Assembly (NCBI GenBank): GCA_035498715.1
Contig: DATJZV010000026.1
Coordinates: 77,062-141,061 of the forward strand
Direction: 5' to 3'
Length of the DNA stretch: 64,000 nucleotides
Source of the DNA: DASPSR01 sp035498715
Lineage (GTDB): Bacteria; Nitrospirota; UBA9217
A program made the position numbers and the translations under genes. Positions 26,299-35,561 of this stretch are shown here, one piece after another (the stretch's first letter is position 1; each line of letters starts with the position of its first letter). The notes below the pieces were generated by a model. The model was not told the origin of the DNA and ran no database searches. It worked only from the letters and a program-made list of their open reading frames with translations.

Positions 26299-28746
26299 GT
26301 GAGCATCAAAGACTTTGAACTGCCGGTGTCCGAACTCCGACATACAACAGATCCAGCGGAATTCCCGTTTCAGACCACTGCCGAGCTCTCGCTCAAAGAC
26401 GAAGTGATTGGCCAGGTGCGGGCCGTAAAGTCCATCGAGTTCGGTCTGTCCATCAATAACCACGGCTACAATATCTTCGTGTCCGGCATACCGGGCACAG
26501 GCAGAAATACTATCGTCAAGTCCATCGTGAAGCGGATATCCCTCGACCGTGCGGTTCCCGGCGACTGGTGTTACGTCAACAATTTCAAGGACCCCGACCG
26601 TCCGCGCGCCATCAATCTTCCGCCGGGAAAGGGACGTGAACTCCAGCGCGACGTGGACACGTTCATCGCGTTCATGCAAAGCGAAATCCCGAAGGTTTTC
26701 GAGTCCAAGGAATACGAGGAGCAAAAGTCCCGCGTTGTGGAAGAAGAGGAAAAAGCGAAGGAAGTCCTCTTCGGTGAGGCCGGACAACGGGCACTCGAAC
26801 TCGGGTTCCAGCTCTCGATCACCCGCACAGGCATAGTAAAGGTTCCCCTGTGGAAGGGGAAGCCTCTCCAACAGCAGGAATTGGAGAACCTCACGCCCGA
26901 GCAGCGGCTCGAGCTTGAGGAACGCGAAAAGAAAGTGGATGTCGAGATCCGCGATTTCTTGGCCAAGGCCCGCCAACTCGACAAGGAGGCGCACGAGAAA
27001 ATCCACGAGCTGAACCGCCGCATCGCGCACTTCGCCATGGGCCACCAGCTTGAAGATCTCAAAGAAAAGTACGGCATGAACAAGCGCATCCCCGACTATC
27101 TAGCCGAGGTCGAGGAAGACATCCTGAGCAACCTGCGCGAGTTCCTCGGCCAGACACCGGAGATGCCCTTCCAGATCGAGGGCATGGATAAGGCGAGCTT
27201 TCTTGAGCGTTACAAGGTGAATGTGATTGTGGATAACGCGGAGACCAAGGGCGGGCCGGTGGTAGATGAGGCGAATCCCACCTATAACAACCTCGTGGGC
27301 CGCATCGAACGCAAGGCTCGGTTCGGCGCGTTCTACACGAATTTCTCCATGATTCGGTCCGGTTCCGTGCTCCAGGCAAACGGCGGCTACCTTGTGATGA
27401 ATGCCCTCGATGTGCTCAGGAACCCCTTTTCCTGGGACGCGCTCAAGCGGATCATCAAGAAAAACGAGGTGAAGATCGAGGATGTGGCCGAGCTCTATGG
27501 CTTCACTACCGGTGGCATCAAACCTGAACCCATCCCCGTCTCGCTCAAGATCATCATGCTTGGGAGCCCCTGGCTCTACTACCTCCTCTATTACTACGAC
27601 GAGGACTTCCGCGATATTTTCAAAGTTAAGTCCGACTTCGACACCCAGACCGTGAGTTCCCGCGACGAGAAGATGCGCTACGCGAACTTCATCGGCAACA
27701 TGGTGAAGACCGAAGGACTCCTTCCCTTTAACCGAAACGCGGTAGCGGGCGTTGTGGACTACGCCGTGCGTCTGACCGAGAAAAAGGGCAAACTCTCGCT
27801 CCGGTTCAGCGACCTCACGGACCTGGTGCGCGAAGCAGCGTACTGGGCAGTGCAGGCCGGAGGCGCGGTAGTGACCGGCGAGCATGTGGACAAGGCGCTC
27901 GAGGAGAAGGTCTACCGGGCGAACCTCATCGATGAGCGCATCCAGGAGCTTTTCACCGACGGGACGCTCATGGTGGACGTGGCAGGCGCTGTACCTGCTC
28001 AGGTGAACGGCCTATCGGTGTACGATATCGGTGATTTCTCTTTCGGCAAACCGTCGCGCATCACGGCCCGGGTGTACCTGGGCAAAGGAGGCGTTCTCGA
28101 CATCGAGCGCGAGGCAAAGCTCTCAGGCCGCATCTACAACAAGGGCGTGCTCATCCTCTCGGGCTTCCTCGGCGGGACATACGCGCAGGACAAGCCGCTT
28201 TCCCTTTCAGCGAGCCTCGCCTTCGAGCAGAGCTACGGTGAGGTGGAGGGAGACAGCGCCTCGGCCGCTGAGCTTATCGCGCTCATCTCGGGCATCGCCG
28301 AGGTGCCGGTGAAACAGGGACTGGCCATCACCGGATCGATCAACCAGAAAGGAGAGATCCAGCCCATCGGCGGCGTGAACGAAAAGATCGAGGGCTTCTT
28401 CGCCGTGTGCAGGAACCGCGGTCTTACCGGCGACCAGGGTGTCGTGATCCCGAAGATCAATGTGAAGAACCTCATGCTCAAAAAGGACGTGGTCGAGGCG
28501 GTCAAGGCAGGAAAGTTCAGGATCTACGCCGTCACGACCGTTGGTGAGGCGCTCGAGATCATGACCGGCATGCCGGCCGGCGATCGGAAAACAGACGGAA
28601 CCTACCCCGAAGGCACAATCAACGGCCTCGTTGACAAAAAGCTCAAGGAGATGTCTAAGAAGCAGAAAGGCGAGGAGAAGGGGGAGGAGAAAAAAGAGAA
28701 GAATGAGGAGAACAACGAGAACGCACCGAAAAAGACGCAGCCGTGA
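26299..28746 (+). CDS. Lon-like ATP-dependent protease (AAA_32 / Lon C-terminal type)
   Basis: About 815 residues. The N-terminal part (ELRHTTDPAEFPFQTTAEL, VIGQVRAVKSIEFGLSI, then a P-loop-like SGIPGTGRNTI near residue 65) and a long charged coiled coil (about 120-260) are those of the AAA_32 proteins. The C-terminal peptidase domain has VEGDSASAAELIALISGIAEVPVKQGLA with the catalytic Ser, and GGVNEKIEGFFAVC with the catalytic Lys. The P-loop has Arg where Lys is usual, as in this family. It degrades proteins in the cytoplasm; substrates are unknown. GTG 26299 is preferred because AAGGAGGG ends four bases before it. The C-terminus is a Lys/Glu-rich tail. Confidence 0.9.
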   Translation: MSIKDFELPVSELRHTTDPAEFPFQTTAELSLKDEVIGQVRAVKSIEFGLSINNHGYNIFVSGIPGTGRNTIVKSIVKRISLDRAVPGDWCYVNNFKDPDRPRAINLPPGKGRELQRDVDTFIAFMQSEIPKVFESKEYEEQKSRVVEEEEKAKEVLFGEAGQRALELGFQLSITRTGIVKVPLWKGKPLQQQELENLTPEQRLELEEREKKVDVEIRDFLAKARQLDKEAHEKIHELNRRIAHFAMGHQLEDLKEKYGMNKRIPDYLAEVEEDILSNLREFLGQTPEMPFQIEGMDKASFLERYKVNVIVDNAETKGGPVVDEANPTYNNLVGRIERKARFGAFYTNFSMIRSGSVLQANGGYLVMNALDVLRNPFSWDALKRIIKKNEVKIEDVAELYGFTTGGIKPEPIPVSLKIIMLGSPWLYYLLYYYDEDFRDIFKVKSDFDTQTVSSRDEKMRYANFIGNMVKTEGLLPFNRNAVAGVVDYAVRLTEKKGKLSLRFSDLTDLVREAAYWAVQAGGAVVTGEHVDKALEEKVYRANLIDERIQELFTDGTLMVDVAGAVPAQVNGLSVYDIGDFSFGKPSRITARVYLGKGGVLDIEREAKLSGRIYNKGVLILSGFLGGTYAQDKPLSLSASLAFEQSYGEVEGDSASAAELIALISGIAEVPVKQGLAITGSINQKGEIQPIGGVNEKIEGFFAVCRNRGLTGDQGVVIPKINVKNLMLKKDVVEAVKAGKFRIYAVTTVGEALEIMTGMPAGDRKTDGTYPEGTINGLVDKKLKEMSKKQKGEEKGEEKKEKNEENNENAPKKTQP

Positions 28747-28899
28747 TGATCCATTCGACTTCAGCCCCGCTCTTCTCTTCTTCACTTGCTCTCAGTCTCT
28801 CAGAAAATTCTCAATTTTTTTCTCTTCAGCGTGAGTCCGTGTCTTCATGTACTCTATATGGTGAGATTGTTCTAAACCGCAAAAGCAAGGGAGGGCTGC

Positions 28900-30882
28900 A
28901 TGAAGGCTAAGGTCGGGAGAGAGAAAAGCCGTGTGCTCCACAACGTGAGCCTCCTAACAGACCACGATATTTACCTATTCAAACAGGGGAACCACTTCAA
29001 GCTCTATGAGAAGCTAGGCTCCCACGTCATGACTGTGGGCGGCGAAGCAGGAACTCTCTTCGCGGTCTGGGCGCCGAACGCAGCAAAGGTGTCGGTGATC
29101 GGGGATTTCAATGGATGGGACAAGAACGCCCACGCACTTCGCGCACGGGACGATGGATCAGGCATCTGGGAGGGGTTTATTCCCGGGGTATCTCACGGCA
29201 CGCTGTATAAGTACCACATCCGCTCCCGCGTGCATAACCACGAGGCGGCAAAGGGCGACCCATTTGCGTTCTCATGGGAGGTCCCGCCAAAAACTGCATC
29301 CATTGTGTGGGACGTATCGTATGCATGGAGCGACTCGGACTGGATGAAAGACCGCCACAAAAGAAATGCATTGAGCTCGCCGATCTCAGTGTATGAACTC
29401 CATCCCGGATCATGGCGCAGGGTTCCTGAGGACAACAATCGCTCCCTTACCTATCGTGAGCTCGCGGGCATCCTCCCCGCGTACCTCAAGGACATGGGCT
29501 TTACGCACGTGGAGTTCATGCCGGTAATGGAACACCCCTTTTATGGCTCCTGGGGATACCAGGTTACCGGATATTTTGCGCCCACGAGCCGCTACGGATC
29601 GCCCCAGGACTTCATGCATCTCATCGACCGCCTGCACCAGGAGGGGATCGGTGTGGTCCTCGACTGGGTCCCATCCCATTTCCCGGACGACATCCACGGG
29701 CTTGTGTATTTTGACGGGACGCACCTCTATGAACACGTGGACCCGAGAAAGGGGTACCATCCTGAATGGCATAGCTGCATCTTCAACTACGGCAGGTATG
29801 AGGTGCGCAATTTCCTGATCAGCAACGCCCTGTTCTGGCTGGACAAATACCATGCCGACGGGCTCAGGATCGACGGGGTCGCTTCCATGCTCTACCTGGA
29901 CTACGCGCGCGAGGAGGGAGAGTGGATTCCAAACCCTTATGGCGGAAGAGAAAACCTGGAGGCCATCGATTTTTTGCGGAGCCTGAACCGTGAGGTGTAC
30001 CGCGCATTTCCCGATGTCCAGACCATTGCGGAGGAGTCCACGGCCTGGCCCATGGTCTCGAGGCCCGTACACGTGGGTGGGCTCGGTTTCGGCATGAAAT
30101 GGAACATGGGGTGGATGCATGACACGCTGGAATACTTTTCAACAGACCCCGTCTTCCGCAAGTACCACCAGGGGATGATCACGTTCAGTATCTGGTACGC
30201 GTTCTTCGAGAACTTCATGCTCCCCCTGTCCCACGACGAGGTAGTGCACGGCAAGGGTTCCCTTGCGGGCAGAATGCCGGGGAACGGAAAACAAAAGCTG
30301 GCAAACCTCCGTCTCTTGCTGGGCTTCCAATACCTGCATCCGGGCAAGAAGCTGGTGTTCATGGGAGGCGAGTTCGGACAGTGGAGAGAGTGGAGCCATG
30401 AGGAGAGCCTGGACTGGCACTTGTTGCGCTATCGGGAACATCACGGCGTTCGCCAGTGGGTCAGGGACCTGAACCTGCTCTACCGGAACGAGGCTGCGCT
30501 CCATGGGTTCGATTTTGAGCCTGCGGGGTTCGAATGGGTAGATTTCAGCGACCAGGAACAGAGCATCATCAGTTTCCTCCGAAGGGGGAGGAAAACAGAG
30601 GAACTGTTCCTCGCCATCTTCAACTTCACCCCAGTACCGCGATTCAACTACCGAGTGGGTGTACCCGAAGGAGGCTGGTGGATTGAAGTGTTAAACAGCG
30701 ATGCTGCAGAATACGGGGGTGACGGGTACGGGAACGCCGGAGGCGCAGAGGCTGAGCCTATTCCCTGCCACCGGAGAGACCACTCTCTCGCACTTATTCT
30801 TCCGCCCCTGAGCCTTCTGGTTTTTAAGAGACGGAGCGGGAATTCTTCCCTTTTCAAAGGGGAGATGAAAGCTACTATATGA
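28900..30882 (+). CDS. glgB: 1,4-alpha-glucan branching enzyme
   Basis: 660 residues. A CBM48 domain (TLFAVWAPNAAKVSVIGDFNGWD) leads into the GH13 barrel: VYELHPGSW, VEFMPVMEHPFYGSWGYQVTGYFAPTSRYG, the nucleophile region DGLRIDGVASMLYLDY (Asp near 325), the acid/base Glu in IAEEST (near 377) and LSHDEVVHGKGSL (near 444). It makes alpha-1,6 branches in glycogen. It lacks the extra N-terminal N1 module of the long GlgB form. AGGGAGG precedes the ATG. No other glycogen gene is adjacent. An IS605 element begins right after its stop codon. Confidence 0.96.
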   Translation: MKAKVGREKSRVLHNVSLLTDHDIYLFKQGNHFKLYEKLGSHVMTVGGEAGTLFAVWAPNAAKVSVIGDFNGWDKNAHALRARDDGSGIWEGFIPGVSHGTLYKYHIRSRVHNHEAAKGDPFAFSWEVPPKTASIVWDVSYAWSDSDWMKDRHKRNALSSPISVYELHPGSWRRVPEDNNRSLTYRELAGILPAYLKDMGFTHVEFMPVMEHPFYGSWGYQVTGYFAPTSRYGSPQDFMHLIDRLHQEGIGVVLDWVPSHFPDDIHGLVYFDGTHLYEHVDPRKGYHPEWHSCIFNYGRYEVRNFLISNALFWLDKYHADGLRIDGVASMLYLDYAREEGEWIPNPYGGRENLEAIDFLRSLNREVYRAFPDVQTIAEESTAWPMVSRPVHVGGLGFGMKWNMGWMHDTLEYFSTDPVFRKYHQGMITFSIWYAFFENFMLPLSHDEVVHGKGSLAGRMPGNGKQKLANLRLLLGFQYLHPGKKLVFMGGEFGQWREWSHEESLDWHLLRYREHHGVRQWVRDLNLLYRNEAALHGFDFEPAGFEWVDFSDQEQSIISFLRRGRKTEELFLAIFNFTPVPRFNYRVGVPEGGWWIEVLNSDAAEYGGDGYGNAGGAEAEPIPCHRRDHSLALILPPLSLLVFKRRSGNSSLFKGEMKATI

Positions 30883-30923
30883 TTTAAGAAATGGCCATAC
30901 AAATATTGAAAAATATTGTATTA

Positions 30924-30959
30924 TGTGATGCCATATGTATATGGACATCGTGCATCACA
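30924..30959. promoter_or_regulatory. Left-end hairpin overlapping the tnpA start
   Basis: TGTGATGC (30924-30931) and GCATCACA (30952-30959) pair perfectly; the loop holds CATATGTATATGGACATCGT. TnpA proteins recognise such subterminal hairpins. Both candidate tnpA start codons (30935 and 30941) lie in the loop, so the same structure could hinder translation. Confidence 0.55.
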
Positions 30960-31354
30960 GGACCTGTACATACCAGATCGGGTACCATATCGTATTCTGC
31001 ACCAAGTACCGGTATAAAATGCTTATTGGCACGGTATCGGAGGATTTGAAGCGGATCCTGACTGATGTAGCCAAAGAAAAAGGTTTCGATATACGCGAAA
31101 TGGCAGTCGGAGAAGACCATGTCCATTTATTCATCACGGCTCCTCCCCACATAAGCATCTCATCGCTCGTAAAGTGGGTGAAGGGCATATCGGCGAGGCA
31201 TATGTTCATGAAACGGCCGGGGCTCAAGAAAAAACTCTATAAAGGACATTTCTGGAACCCCAGCTATTACGTCGGCACCGTAGGGGAAATCAGTGAAAGC
31301 ACGGTCCAGCGCTATATTGCAAGCCAGAAAACCTCATACAGGGGCCATGCATAA
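30935..31354 (+). CDS. tnpA: IS200/IS605-family transposase TnpA (Y1 HUH)
   Basis: 139 residues. YQIGYHIVFCTKYRYKML is the standard opening; GEDHVHLFITAPP holds the HUH metal-binding motif, and VQRYIASQK holds the single catalytic Tyr. The length and order are normal, so the enzyme should be active. It cuts and joins single-stranded DNA at the element ends. The start may be ATG 30935 or 30941; both are in the left-end hairpin and neither has a clear ribosome site. It overlaps tnpB by eight bases. Confidence 0.93.
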   Translation: MYMDIVHHRTCTYQIGYHIVFCTKYRYKMLIGTVSEDLKRILTDVAKEKGFDIREMAVGEDHVHLFITAPPHISISSLVKWVKGISARHMFMKRPGLKKKLYKGHFWNPSYYVGTVGEISESTVQRYIASQKTSYRGHA

Positions 31355-32939
31355 TCAGACCGCAAAAACCCCGAGGGCCATACGGCAAAAGAGACCCCAT
31401 CATACAGTGGTAACCCGCGCATACTGCTTCCCGATGGAAGTCCCGGCCAAACAGCACGAACGTTTTATGGCGCAGCTTACCGCTTGCTGGCGTCTTAGGA
31501 ACAATCTCGTTAACGACCGGCTCACAAACCGGCTCTTTTGCAGGTCCCGGAAACAGCAGGGTCTTAAACCCGCATATCTGAACCGCGCAGATCAGTATCG
31601 TTCCCTGGCAAAATACGTCAGGCAAGACACGGCATTATCCAAAGTCCACAGCCAGGTGCGGCAGAACGTCGCAGTCAGGGTGGATGAAGGTTATAAAAGG
31701 TTCTTTGACGCTCTCAAGGAGGGTAAAACCAGCGTCCATCCTCCCCGATTTCTTGATTTCAGGAAGTACCGCAGTTTCACCTTTCCCCAGTACGGTTCCG
31801 CGGCACACATAAAAAACAGCACGCTTCATCTTTCAGGACTTGGCGATTTCAGGATCCATGATTACCGGAAGGTCAGAGGGAAGAAAAAGACGGTCACGAT
31901 CAAGATGAAGCAGGGCAGGTGGTGGTGCATCGTAACCGCGGAGACGCAGGAGAAGGACATTTTGCCGCAGGTACCGTCTGAAGGCAGAATGAACGCTGGC
32001 ATAGACCCGGGTCTTTCGGTCCTCATGACGGATTCTTACGGAGAAACGTACGACCCGCCGAAGGCATGGCATGACAACAGGCGTAAACTGCGGATGGCGC
32101 AGAAGAAGATGTCCCGGCAGTTCGAGGCGAGAAAAAGGTCACATGCAATGCGGGCAACTCTGGCTAAATCCTGTGGCATTACATCTCCCGTACTACGCGA
32201 CATCCCGTATTCGAACCGGCTGACAAAACAAATAAAGAAAGTGGCGAAGATCCACACCAAAGTCGAGCGCATCCGGGAACATCACCACAAGAAGAACGCG
32301 GCGATCATAGCCGACCGTTATAACATGGTGGCCGTCGAAGACCACGGCGCGGGGTTCATGACCAGGAACCGGAAGCTTGCGAAGCTTGCGTCTGACCGCG
32401 CTACCTCAAGTCAGAAACTGAGACTCATAAGCAAGCTTGGGGGACGCTATATCAAGGCACCGACAACACATAACGGGGTTGGGAACAGCCAGGTTTGTGT
32501 ATGTGGTGCTCTTGTGCCCAAAGCGCTGTCTGAACGGGTCCATGCATGCCCTGAATGCGGCCTTGTCGCCGGCCGTGACCATATGGCGGCAAACGTCATA
32601 TCGGCCAATGTATTCGGTTTCGTATCTTTGAGCCTTTGTGCTCCGGCTGCCGGGCAGGAAGTCGTAAGACGTGGAGAGGATAAGAACCCGGCCGGCGAAA
32701 GCCGCCGGATTGAGTCGCACGCGGTCGTTGCGGCTTTAGAATCCTCCGTGAAGCGTCGACCTCTTGTGCAGGTCCGGCATACTACGGGTGCGGAAGCTAC
32801 CGTAGAAGGCAAGACTGCTTCGCATCGACGAACGGGTTTAGGTACCGCTTGCCGTTGCGCTGATGAGCCGAAAACGGCCGCTATCACCGGGAGAAACACG
32901 GTTCCTTCTGATAGTATGCACGCGCTAAACAGCGTATAA
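31347..32939 (+). CDS. tnpB: TnpB, RNA-guided RuvC-like nuclease of an IS605 element
   Basis: About 530 residues from ATG 31347. RuvC-I is NAGIDPGLSVLMTD (Asp near 220), RuvC-II VAVEDHGAGFMT (Glu near 331) and RuvC-III GRDHMAANVI (Asp near 411), so all three acidic residues are present. The zinc ribbon between them reads CVC and, 14 residues on, CPEC: the first knuckle is CxC, one residue short of the usual CxxC. TnpB is guided by a transcript from the right end of its element to cut DNA and preserve the insertion. After RuvC-III the frame runs on for about 110 residues with no family similarity, which probably overlaps the guide-RNA region. Confidence 0.9.
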   Translation: MHNQTAKTPRAIRQKRPHHTVVTRAYCFPMEVPAKQHERFMAQLTACWRLRNNLVNDRLTNRLFCRSRKQQGLKPAYLNRADQYRSLAKYVRQDTALSKVHSQVRQNVAVRVDEGYKRFFDALKEGKTSVHPPRFLDFRKYRSFTFPQYGSAAHIKNSTLHLSGLGDFRIHDYRKVRGKKKTVTIKMKQGRWWCIVTAETQEKDILPQVPSEGRMNAGIDPGLSVLMTDSYGETYDPPKAWHDNRRKLRMAQKKMSRQFEARKRSHAMRATLAKSCGITSPVLRDIPYSNRLTKQIKKVAKIHTKVERIREHHHKKNAAIIADRYNMVAVEDHGAGFMTRNRKLAKLASDRATSSQKLRLISKLGGRYIKAPTTHNGVGNSQVCVCGALVPKALSERVHACPECGLVAGRDHMAANVISANVFGFVSLSLCAPAAGQEVVRRGEDKNPAGESRRIESHAVVAALESSVKRRPLVQVRHTTGAEATVEGKTASHRRTGLGTACRCADEPKTAAITGRNTVPSDSMHALNSV

Positions 32940-33006
32940 TGTAGAATCTGGGCTGTTACGATACACCAGAGGATGCCCCCGAAATCCATTCGGGGGAGGA
33001 TGTCAC
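32700..33006 (+). ncRNA. Predicted omega-RNA (reRNA) of the IS605 element
   Basis: In IS605 elements the 3' part of tnpB and the right end are transcribed as a guide RNA whose scaffold ends at the right-end hairpin and whose guide is the flanking DNA. Here the last scaffold hairpin is CCCCCGAA/TTCGGGGG at 32976-32996. Upstream, GC-rich pairings such as CCGGC..GCCGG near 32690-32710 occur. The 5' end is a guess. If the cut is at 33006, the guide would begin AAGGCACCATGCTCC. Confidence 0.5.
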
Positions 33007-33330
33007 AAGGCACCATGCTCCTCAATCGTGATGGATGAGAGAAGGGAAAGTGTCGTTTCACTTGACTATTATCCACCCCTGCGTGATAATGAACGCCATC
33101 TGCAGTGCTAGGACGAATTCTAAGCACGAATTACCAAAACCTCATCCGGACAAGACGGCAAAAACCCTTTAAACCGCTGGGACGCGAAGGTCGCGAAGTG
33201 GTTGGTCGTCAATAAATATTCATGTATGCAGTTCTTTGCGCTCTTCACTTAGTCGCATTGATTCTGGACCATGCGACTTTGCGGTGAATAAGGTTTTTGA
33301 TGATATCTTTAAGGAGAATTTCGTAAAGCA
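33007..33330. other. Gene-free stretch upstream of transketolase
   Basis: About 324 bases with no gene I can support. It holds the presumed guide sequence of the IS605 element at its left end. No convincing promoter hexamer pair was found, though transketolase must be expressed from here. GGAG lies 14 bases before its ATG, a long spacing. Confidence 0.45.
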
Positions 33331-35334
33331 ATGAAAGCGGCAGATAATAAAAGAGAATCTTCATTGTGGCAAAACGAGGTAAGGCGCGTAGCGACCGGCA
33401 TCCGGCGGCGTGTGCTCGACCATACGATCAAGAACAGCGGCGGTTATCTCAGCCAGGCTTGTTCCTCGGCAGAGATTCTGGCCACTCTTTATGTAAAGGT
33501 TATGAACCTCGGTAAGGTCGACGTCCCTCTTGTACCCCAACCTTTCCCCGGTGTCCCAGGCCCGAATAATCCGAATTATTTTACCGGTGCTGCGTTCAAT
33601 GGGCCCGGAAAAGATCAAGACCGGTTCTTTCTCTCTCCGGCCCAATATGCCATGGTCCTTTACGCAACGCTTATCGAGACGGGCCGCATGGCAGAGGAGG
33701 GCCTTAGCCAGTTCAATAAGGATGGAAGCGTGGTGGAGATGATCGGTGCGGAGCATTCTCCCGGCATGGAGACCATGACCGGGTCCCTGGGCCAGGGAAT
33801 CAGCCAGGCTGCGGGCATAGCCATGGCCAGAAAACGAAAGGGCGAGAAGGGCAGGGTATTCATCTTTATGTCTGATGGCGAATTCCAGATCGGCCAGACC
33901 TGGGAGGCGCTTCAGACAATGTCTTTTCACATGCTTGACAACGTGATTATCTACGTTGATGTGAACGGGTTTCAGTGCGACGGGAAGATGTGCAATGTCA
34001 TGGATATCGAGCCCCTGGACAAAAGGCTTGAATCCTTCGGAGCGCGGGTATTGCGGGTGAACGGTCACGATATCAAGCGCCTGGCAGATGTCGGATCACT
34101 GGCGCCTGACGGGCGGCCTGTGGTCGTGCTCGCGGACACCGACGCATGCAGGGGGATCGAAGTCCTTAAAGCAAGAGCCCCGAAGATGCACTATGTCCGC
34201 TTCACCTCCGAAGAGGAGAAGGACCGCTACGTAACTGCCTTTCAGGGGCTCAGCGGAAAAGAACAAACGCCTGAACCAAAGGTTGTCCAAACCGAGTTGA
34301 AACCTCAAGTTAAGCCTTATGCAGGTCCTGAAATCCTTTCCAGGGTTCATGCGAAAAATTTCGTCAAATGGGCTGAGAACAAACCGGAGGTGCTCGTGCT
34401 CTCGGCTGACCTCACGAGTTCAACCGAGATCGACATCTTCAGGGATACCTATCCCGACAGATTCCTCTCCATGGGCATAGCTGAACAGAACATGCTGAGC
34501 TTTGCTGCGGGACTTGCGCGGGAAGGGTTCATCCCCTTTGTGCATACCTTCGCGGTATTCATCTACCGCCGCGCCTATGACCAGATAGCGATGTCCGTCG
34601 CTTATCCCAATCTCTCCGTGAGGATGATCGGTTTTCTTCCGGGCATCACCACCCCCGGGGGAGCAACCCATCAAGCCATCGAGGACATCGCCATCATGCG
34701 GGCACTGCCGAACATGACTGTCATCGAGTGCGGGGACGCAACCGAAGTTGAATCCGTCCTCGATGTGATCGAAAAGATCAACGGGCCGGTGTATGTGAGG
34801 ATGCTACGGGGCGAGATCCCACGGCTATTCGATAAAGAGGACCCCATGCAGTTCGGGAAGGCGCGGGTGCTCTCCGAAGGCAGCGACGTGGCGATTTTGA
34901 CATCGGGCATCATGACCGAAGAGGCCATGCGGGGAGTACAGGTCCTCCGGAAGCGGGGACTCTCGATCCAGCATATGCACATCTCGACATTGAAGCCCTT
35001 TGACGATCAGTCCGTGCTCGATGCGATAGCTACATCACGCCATGGTGTGATTACCATGGAAAACCATACCATCATCGGCGGCCTGGGGTCCATCATTGCC
35101 GAGAAGATGGCGGAGGCAGGCATGGCTAAGAAGCTCGTGCGCATTGGACTGCGGGATACCTATGCTCACGGGGCGAGCAAACAATACCTCCTGAAGAAAT
35201 ACGGAATGGACGCTCTTGCCCTGATCAAAGAGGTGGAAGCCATGGTCGGGGAAACATTTAATATATCCGAGAATGAGCTTACTAAAACGCACGTTGCCGC
35301 TGTCCACAGCAAGGCAAAGTCAGAGGCGCTGTGA
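33331..35334 (+). CDS. Transketolase-like ThDP enzyme, full length
   Basis: 667 residues that unite the two halves of a transketolase. The ThDP/metal site reads FIFMSDGEFQIGQTWEAL and then VDVNGFQCDG (about 176-218), with SDG replacing the usual GDG; ETMTGSLGQGISQAAGIA matches the family GSLGQG loop. The catalytic Glu is in MGIAEQNM (E385), and TPGGATHQAIEDIAIMR and AHGASKQYLLKKYG are in the pyrimidine and C-terminal domains. It transfers two-carbon ketol units between sugar phosphates. It is followed by a RuBisCO-like protein 227 bases on. Classical pentose phosphate function or a special substrate such as apulose 4-phosphate cannot be told apart by eye. Confidence 0.85.
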   Translation: MKAADNKRESSLWQNEVRRVATGIRRRVLDHTIKNSGGYLSQACSSAEILATLYVKVMNLGKVDVPLVPQPFPGVPGPNNPNYFTGAAFNGPGKDQDRFFLSPAQYAMVLYATLIETGRMAEEGLSQFNKDGSVVEMIGAEHSPGMETMTGSLGQGISQAAGIAMARKRKGEKGRVFIFMSDGEFQIGQTWEALQTMSFHMLDNVIIYVDVNGFQCDGKMCNVMDIEPLDKRLESFGARVLRVNGHDIKRLADVGSLAPDGRPVVVLADTDACRGIEVLKARAPKMHYVRFTSEEEKDRYVTAFQGLSGKEQTPEPKVVQTELKPQVKPYAGPEILSRVHAKNFVKWAENKPEVLVLSADLTSSTEIDIFRDTYPDRFLSMGIAEQNMLSFAAGLAREGFIPFVHTFAVFIYRRAYDQIAMSVAYPNLSVRMIGFLPGITTPGGATHQAIEDIAIMRALPNMTVIECGDATEVESVLDVIEKINGPVYVRMLRGEIPRLFDKEDPMQFGKARVLSEGSDVAILTSGIMTEEAMRGVQVLRKRGLSIQHMHISTLKPFDDQSVLDAIATSRHGVITMENHTIIGGLGSIIAEKMAEAGMAKKLVRIGLRDTYAHGASKQYLLKKYGMDALALIKEVEAMVGETFNISENELTKTHVAAVHSKAKSEAL

Positions 35335-35473
35335 GCGACCGGGATCAGGGACATTCGTAAACGGCAAATGCGTTGCCTGCTGGCAAGGGCGGAGAGGACA
35401 GACAGGAAGAGCCTATCTTCATTTATATCTTCGCGTTCTTAGCGTGCTTGCAGCAGACAAACTATACTCCTGG

Positions 35474-35493
35474 ATTCCCGATTCCGCGGGAAT
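35474..35493. repeat. Small inverted repeat ATTCCCG/CGGGAAT
   Basis: Seven-base perfect arms around a six-base loop between transketolase and the RuBisCO-like gene. The text TTCCCG..CGCGGGAA resembles a widespread intergenic motif. No T-run follows, so it is not an obvious terminator. Confidence 0.3.
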
Positions 35494-35561
35494 TACAAAC
35501 TCGATCGCTTATCAATAAACCTCTTAATACCTGAGTCACAGTACACGGTAAAGGTGCTTTC

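Larger units (their letters stand above)
30924..33006 (+). mobile_element. IS200/IS605-family insertion sequence, complete
   Basis: The element contains tnpA (Y1 HUH transposase) and tnpB (RuvC nuclease) in the same direction with an eight-base overlap. The left side is marked by a hairpin with arms TGTGATGC and GCATCACA (30924-30931 / 30952-30959) and the right side by the hairpin CCCCCGAA-ATCCA-TTCGGGGG (32976-32996) followed by AGGATGTCAC, the usual form of an IS605 right end. Such elements move as single strands and make no target duplication. The exact left boundary, within 30883-30924, and right cut, near 33006, are estimates. It inserted directly after glgB. Confidence 0.8.

Noticed and set aside
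27100..27885. Long antisense frames in the Lon-like, glgB, DUF853 and transketolase genes
   Set aside because: They mirror strongly coding sense frames with GC-rich third positions and have no known domain text.
33165..33205. Text GGGACGCGAAGGTCGCGAAG upstream of transketolase as a regulatory repeat
   Set aside because: Resembles common intergenic debris, and only one copy is present.
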